NCBI GenBank assembly: GCA_046295175.1
Contig: JBKBNY010000007.1
Location: forward strand, 62,001-126,000
Direction: 5' to 3'
Source: JALOLV01 sp046295175
Lineage (GTDB): Bacteria; Bacteroidota; Bacteroidia; Cytophagales; Spirosomataceae
DNA length: 64,000 nucleotides
Of this stretch, positions 60,348 through 64,000 are shown piece after piece. Below the pieces are notes generated by a model. The model saw nothing but the letters and a program-made list of their open reading frames with translations, did not search any database and was not told where the DNA came from. The position numbers were made by a program, and so were the translations under genes. Within the stretch, counting starts at the first letter, position 1. Every line of letters starts with the position of its first letter.

Positions 60348-61724
60348 CTACTTTTTCTTGATTGTCTTCATTGCAATTGGGTCCCAATAAACTGGTTTGC
60401 CATCAAAATAGCTATCGTTACAAGCCAATACTGGAGCCGCCGCACGGAATCCAAAAACTGGGTCTTCGACCGTACCAACGCTTCCTTTACGGATATTCTG
60501 GAAGAAATTGGCAAAGTGATTGGCGTGAGCGTCATCGCCCTTTGGAGCTTCAAACTTAATCTCTTTTACTGGTTCTGCCTTGCGAGTATCTTCTGGATAT
60601 TTCGATTCATAATCGGCAATAAATGCCTTTTGGGTTTCTTCGGGGAATGTAAATAAGCTATCGTATCCGCCATAACCCGGTGCTTTTGGTAATTTCTTTT
60701 TGGTCAATGTCAAATTGCTATCGCCAAACTGGATTTCGCCCTCGTTTCCGATGATTCTCGTAACGTTTTTGATAGAACCCGCATTGGCAAAATTGACACG
60801 CAACACCATCTGGAACGCACTGTGTTTATCAGATTCGGGATAATCCAAAATCGAAACCAGAACATCTGGCACATCGCGGCCATCTTTCCAATAGCTCAAA
60901 CTACCCGACGAATAAATACGATTGGGTCCCATCGAACCCGTTACAAAATGCACACCCGTTATCAAATGTACGAATAAATCGCCCGCAACGCCCGTTCCGT
61001 AATCGCGGTAGTTTCTCCAACGGAAGAATCGCTTCGCATCAAATTCACGTTTTGGGGCATCACCGATAAATGTATTCCAATCGACGGTTTTCGGAGAAGC
61101 ATCGAGCGGAATCGAGTAATTCCAAGCACCGATTGAGTTAAAACGGTCGTTGTTTGATTCGATATAATTGATTGCTCCAATCTCTCCTGCCTCAACCAAG
61201 CGTTTTGCTTCGATAAAAGCCGCACCACTGATTCGCTGGCTACCTACTTGCATCGTCTTACCCGATTTTTTCCAAGCATCAATCACCGCTTTGCCTTCGT
61301 CGATGTGTTGAACCATCGGTTTTTCGCAATAAACGTGTTTGCCAGCGTTGAGAGCCGCAATCGTAATATGGTCATGCCAGTGGTCGGGCGTTACAACCAA
61401 AACGGCATCAATATCTTTACGATTCAGAATCTCACGATAATCGCGGGTTGTAAAAAGGTCTTTGTTGAATGCATTTTTGGCTTGAGCCAAACGTCCGTCG
61501 TACAAATCGGCACAAGCCACAAACTCTACATCGGGCGATTTCAGAGCGGCTTTGGTATCGCTATGGCCTTGAATCCCCATCCCGATAGTAGCGATTCTGA
61601 TTTTGTCGTTCGGACTAACTTTTAGACTTTTAATGATATTGAAAGGCTTTGCAATGCTTTCGGTGGCTATCAAAGCTGATGCCGCACCGATTCCTTTGAT
61701 AAAATTACGGCGTGAAGGAGTCAT
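60348..61724 (-). CDS. Gfo/Idh/MocA-family oxidoreductase with Tat signal
   Basis: A 458-residue NAD(P)-dependent sugar-type dehydrogenase. A Tat leader (TPSRRNFIKGIGAASALIA) precedes the Rossmann loop IATIGMGIQGHSD and the family motif GKHVYCEKPMVQHIDEG. The C-terminal half is the substrate and dimer domain. The Tat leader implies that it folds with its cofactor before export, as in glucose-fructose oxidoreductase. The substrate is unknown, probably a sugar or cyclitol. It is a single minus-strand gene. Confidence 0.9.
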   Translation of the reverse strand: MTPSRRNFIKGIGAASALIATESIAKPFNIIKSLKVSPNDKIRIATIGMGIQGHSDTKAALKSPDVEFVACADLYDGRLAQAKNAFNKDLFTTRDYREILNRKDIDAVLVVTPDHWHDHITIAALNAGKHVYCEKPMVQHIDEGKAVIDAWKKSGKTMQVGSQRISGAAFIEAKRLVEAGEIGAINYIESNNDRFNSIGAWNYSIPLDASPKTVDWNTFIGDAPKREFDAKRFFRWRNYRDYGTGVAGDLFVHLITGVHFVTGSMGPNRIYSSGSLSYWKDGRDVPDVLVSILDYPESDKHSAFQMVLRVNFANAGSIKNVTRIIGNEGEIQFGDSNLTLTKKKLPKAPGYGGYDSLFTFPEETQKAFIADYESKYPEDTRKAEPVKEIKFEAPKGDDAHANHFANFFQNIRKGSVGTVEDPVFGFRAAAPVLACNDSYFDGKPVYWDPIAMKTIKKK

Positions 61725-61797
61725 AGTTTTGCTAAGGTTGAATAATGAGCAGGAAATTTACGGAGGAAATGCTAAATTTCAAAAAGGAATAAAACAA

Positions 61798-61829
61798 GTG
61801 TGGCACGCCATAGATTTGACGTGCCACAC
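61798..61829 (-). terminator. GTGGCACG hairpin after the mannosyltransferase gene
   Basis: A perfect 10-bp stem GTGTGGCACG/CGTGCCACAC with a 12-base loop, 16 bases past the stop of the minus-strand gene. Confidence 0.75.
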
Positions 61830-61844
61830 ATTATTGAAACTGTA

Positions 61845-62573
61845 TCAATCAAAATTCTTAAATAAACTCCAGATTTTGAGGATTATCACTCCGAAGAAAC
61901 CTTCTCTAAATATTTTTGTGGACATCTTAGAAACGCCCTTTGTGCGGTCGGTGAATATGATAGGAACTTCGGTAATCTTGAATTTGCGGAGATAGGCATT
62001 GAACTTCATCTCTATCTGAAACGCATAACCCACAAAAGTGATTTTATTGAGCGGGAGTTTTTCGAGTACTTGGCGGCGGTAGCAGATAAATCCTGCCGTA
62101 GGGTCCATGATGGGCATTCGGGTGATAAATCTCACATAAACCCCCGCAAAATACGACATCAATACTCGACCAATCGGCCAGTTTACGACATTGACCCCAC
62201 GAATATAACGAGAACCAACTGCGACATCGAAACCATCTACTTTACATGCTTTGTAGAGCCTTACTAAATCTTCGGGATTGTGCGAAAAATCGGCATCCAT
62301 CTCATAAATGTACTGATAACTACGCTCCAAAGCCCATTTGAAACCGTGAATGTAAGCCGTACCAAGCCCCAGTTTACCTTTGCGTTCTTCGATGTGTAAT
62401 TGGTTCGGAAACTCAAATTGTAATTCTTTGACTTTCTGAGCCGTTCCGTCGGGCGAGCCGTCATCTACAATCAAAATATCAAACGCTTCTTCGAGGCTCA
62501 TCACCTTGCGAATGATTGCCTCGATGTTCTCGATTTCGTTGTAGGTCGGTATGATTACGAGATTGTCTTTCAA
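61845..62573 (-). CDS. Polyprenol-phosphate mannosyltransferase-type GT2 glycosyltransferase
   Basis: A 242-residue single-domain GT-A enzyme of the dolichyl-phosphate mannose synthase group: VIIPTYNEIENIEAIIRKVM, the donor Asp in ILIVDDGSPDGTA, the DxD in YEMDADFSHNPEDL and the group block FICYRRQVLEKLPL. It lacks C-terminal membrane helices, as in DPM1-type enzymes, and probably makes polyprenyl-phosphate mannose on the cytoplasmic face. The start is a TTG at 62573; no ATG is available in a suitable place. Confidence 0.9.
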   Translation of the reverse strand: MKDNLVIIPTYNEIENIEAIIRKVMSLEEAFDILIVDDGSPDGTAQKVKELQFEFPNQLHIEERKGKLGLGTAYIHGFKWALERSYQYIYEMDADFSHNPEDLVRLYKACKVDGFDVAVGSRYIRGVNVVNWPIGRVLMSYFAGVYVRFITRMPIMDPTAGFICYRRQVLEKLPLNKITFVGYAFQIEMKFNAYLRKFKITEVPIIFTDRTKGVSKMSTKIFREGFFGVIILKIWSLFKNFD

Positions 62574-62630
62574 TGATTTATGCTGATTATTAACTGTTTA
62601 TCTACACGAGCCGAAAACTCATGCTACAAA

Positions 62631-62987
62631 TCAATCTACTGTTTTCTTTTCTTTCTTTTTTTCTAAGATTTTTACGGCTTTATCGTAAATAGCAGTCATG
62701 TACTCGGGATTGGCCGCATAAAAATCGTAGCTTTTTCGGTATTGAGCCGTATCGACTTTGTATTTGGCAAATATTTTTTGCTCGTAGTACTTAAACGCAG
62801 CCTTAGTAGAATCGAACTCGTGAAAACTCAATCGACTTACTTTTGCCTCGGCCAAATGAATATCGGCGATAATCTTCGACATCGTTTCGGCATCAATCGC
62901 ATCGCGAGGTGGGTCAGGAGCCGACTTGCACGCCAAAGCCAAAGGTAATATTACTACTAAGAATATTTTTTTCGTTGAGAAATTCAC
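62631..62987 (-). CDS. DUF4296 lipoprotein
   Basis: A 118-residue lipoprotein starting at a GTG (62987), giving VNFSTKKIFLVVILPLALAC with a proper lipobox. The frame opens earlier at 63038, but a -7 box (TATCTTTG) at 63028-63035 places the transcript start downstream of that codon. The DUF4296 core is clear: IIADIHLAEAKVSRLSFHEF, YYEQKIFAKYKVDTAQYRKS, YDFYAANPEYM. The function is unknown. It lies 57 bases upstream of the mannosyltransferase gene on the same strand. Confidence 0.85.
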   Translation of the reverse strand: MNFSTKKIFLVVILPLALACKSAPDPPRDAIDAETMSKIIADIHLAEAKVSRLSFHEFDSTKAAFKYYEQKIFAKYKVDTAQYRKSYDFYAANPEYMTAIYDKAVKILEKKKEKKTVD

Positions 62988-63027
62988 TTTAACTTCGTTT
63001 TCGGAATACACAAGATAGTCTTTGGTG

Positions 63028-63035
63028 CAAAGATA
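63028..63035 (-). promoter_or_regulatory. -7 box (TATCTTTG) of the DUF4296 gene
   Basis: CAAAGATA on the plus strand reads TATCTTTG on the minus strand, 40 bases before the GTG start. It rules against the longer start at 63038. Confidence 0.55.
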
Positions 63036-63188
63036 CACAAGGGTTTTGAATTGATTCCCTTAAAAAATCTTAAAATTCAGTAGTCAGTCAATGGTCATTC
63101 GCTTCGCTGTCATTAAGTAGTAATCAAATTCTACAACAGGACAACAATCACTTGACTACTAAATGACTATTGATTGACAATAAAATCT

Positions 63189-64000
63189 ATGGAAAACATC
63201 ATTTCTAAACTAAATAAGTACGAAATCAAGATTCGGAAGGCCGTAAATTCTGAGATGAGAGGTAGTTTTCAATCAGTTTTTAAAGGGTCAGGACTCGAAT
63301 TTAGCGATTTGCGTACTTATCAATACGGTGATGATGTCAGGACGATTGACTGGATTACGACCGCCAAAGGACACGGAGCTTACGTAAAAATTTTTAAAGA
63401 AGAGAAAGAGCAAACGGTATTTTTTATGCTCGATGTCAGTAGCTCGCAGGAGGTTGGGCAAGTAGGGCGACTCAAAATTGATACTTCAAAAGAGATTTGT
63501 GGGGTTTTGGCACTTTCGGCCATCAAAGAAGCCGGACACGTCGGGCTTTACTGCTTCTCAAACCAAAAAGAACTGTATTTTAAGCCAGCCAATGGCATGA
63601 AGCACGGGTATCAACTTATTTTGAGTATGTTTAAGATGAAACCCGCTTCGCAGCTGACCGATATTCCGAGTGCTTTGGGTTTTGCCCTTAATATGCTCAA
63701 ACGCCGCAGTGTTGTGATTATGATTTCGGATTTTCAGGATGAAAACTACGAGCATAACCTCAAAGCCCTCGCCCGCAAGCACGATTTGGTGGTGATTCAC
63801 ATCTACGACCAGCGAGAAATCAGCCTGCCGAGTCTCGGAATCATCCCAGTTTTGGATAAAGAAAGTAAACAAACAGTTTGGCTCAATACTTCGTCGAGGA
63901 ATTTCAAGCGTGAGATGAAATCGGTATTTGAAGAAAACCAAAAACGCCTCGAAAAACTCTGTAAACAGCACAATGCCAACTATCTGGCGATTGATTCAAG
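63189..64000 (+). CDS. DUF58 (vWA-like) protein, 3' end outside window
   Basis: An open frame from the ATG at 63189 to the window edge, about 270 codons. The DUF58 signature GSGLEFSDLRTYQYGDDVRT followed by IDWITTAKG is present, then a von Willebrand A-like core with a MIDAS-type FFMLDVSSSQEVG and the strand VVIMISDFQDENYEHNLKAL. Such genes normally stand with a MoxR ATPase and BatA/BatB-type proteins and are linked to aerotolerance or assembly functions; the partners would lie beyond the window. Confidence 0.88.
   Translation, partial: MENIISKLNKYEIKIRKAVNSEMRGSFQSVFKGSGLEFSDLRTYQYGDDVRTIDWITTAKGHGAYVKIFKEEKEQTVFFMLDVSSSQEVGQVGRLKIDTSKEICGVLALSAIKEAGHVGLYCFSNQKELYFKPANGMKHGYQLILSMFKMKPASQLTDIPSALGFALNMLKRRSVVIMISDFQDENYEHNLKALARKHDLVVIHIYDQREISLPSLGIIPVLDKESKQTVWLNTSSRNFKREMKSVFEENQKRLEKLCKQHNANYLAIDS

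Noticed and set aside
62988..63038. Longer start for the DUF4296 lipoprotein
   Set aside because: The -7 box at 63028-63035 puts the transcript start after this codon, and the longer form buries the signal peptide.
63558..63971. Minus-strand open frame of 137 codons near the right edge
   Set aside because: It is opposite the conserved DUF58 frame, which is open to the window end.
1..64000. tRNA genes, rRNA genes or CRISPR arrays
   Set aside because: Reading the intergenic regions showed no T-loop-like GTTCGAnTC with matching stems and no regularly spaced repeats.

Overview
The window looks like chromosome from a member of the Bacteroidota, most likely a Cytophagales bacterium (Emticicia/Arcicella/Runella-like; inferred). 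The reasons are the moderate-to-low GC content, the promoter style (a TTG box about 20 bases upstream of TAnnTTTG), a SusC/SusD pair, DUF3078, DUF4296 and DUF5690 proteins, LytS-type kinases with LytTR partners, and frequent TTG/GTG starts. I saw no tRNA, rRNA, CRISPR array, phage or complete insertion sequence.

Layout. 1-1.5 kb: the end of an alpha/beta hydrolase and a bestrophin-like channel. 1.5-8.2 kb (minus strand): the division/cell-wall cluster ftsW-murG-[transferase]-ftsQ-ftsA-ftsZ. An arginyl/leucyl-tRNA-protein-transferase-like gene sits where murC is normally found. 8.5-12.2 kb: mscL, a DUF3078 protein, an MscS-type channel, an ECF sigma factor with a hydrophobic tail and a small partner, and an SCP2 protein. 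12.5-18.8 kb: two tandem vanadium-haloperoxidase/PAP2 proteins, then a group of small stress/metabolism genes divergent from a GlxA-type regulator. 19-27.7 kb: ilvE, a catalytically dead M16 protein, a subtilase, rpsL-rpsG without fusA, an asparaginase-type Ntn hydrolase and prfA.

28-38.5 kb is the most unusual stretch. It holds two tandem TPR-LytS histidine kinases whose kinase halves are a near-identical direct repeat, and a LytTR response regulator. An exported protein with a ribosomal L7/L12 C-terminal-like fold follows, then three mosaic paralogous secreted proteins. Last is a LytTR DNA-binding domain fused in frame, across a U-UUU-UUA slippery run, to an exported protein. Two of the exported genes share a duplicated promoter and leader, so this looks like one sensory/secretory module.

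38.6-46 kb: an RqcH/NFACT protein, a FAN1-type nuclease carrying an intergenic repeat inside its reading frame, a DUF2339 membrane protein, a LysR regulator and a coiled-coil membrane protein. 46.7-57 kb looks like a phosphonate-utilisation locus: a DUF5690 transporter-like protein, a TIGR03364-type FAD oxidoreductase, a phosphonatase-like hydrolase, a SusC/SusD pair, a PhnZ-like HD oxygenase and an alkaline-phosphatase-superfamily enzyme. 57-64 kb: dxr, an HpcH-type aldolase, a Gfo/Idh/MocA oxidoreductase, a polyprenyl-phosphate mannosyltransferase, a DUF4296 lipoprotein and the start of a DUF58 gene.

Several intergenic repeat families are scattered through the window: GTGGCACG hairpins used as apparent terminators, GTAGAACG hairpins with covarying stems, and CCTCCC/GGGAGG repeats.
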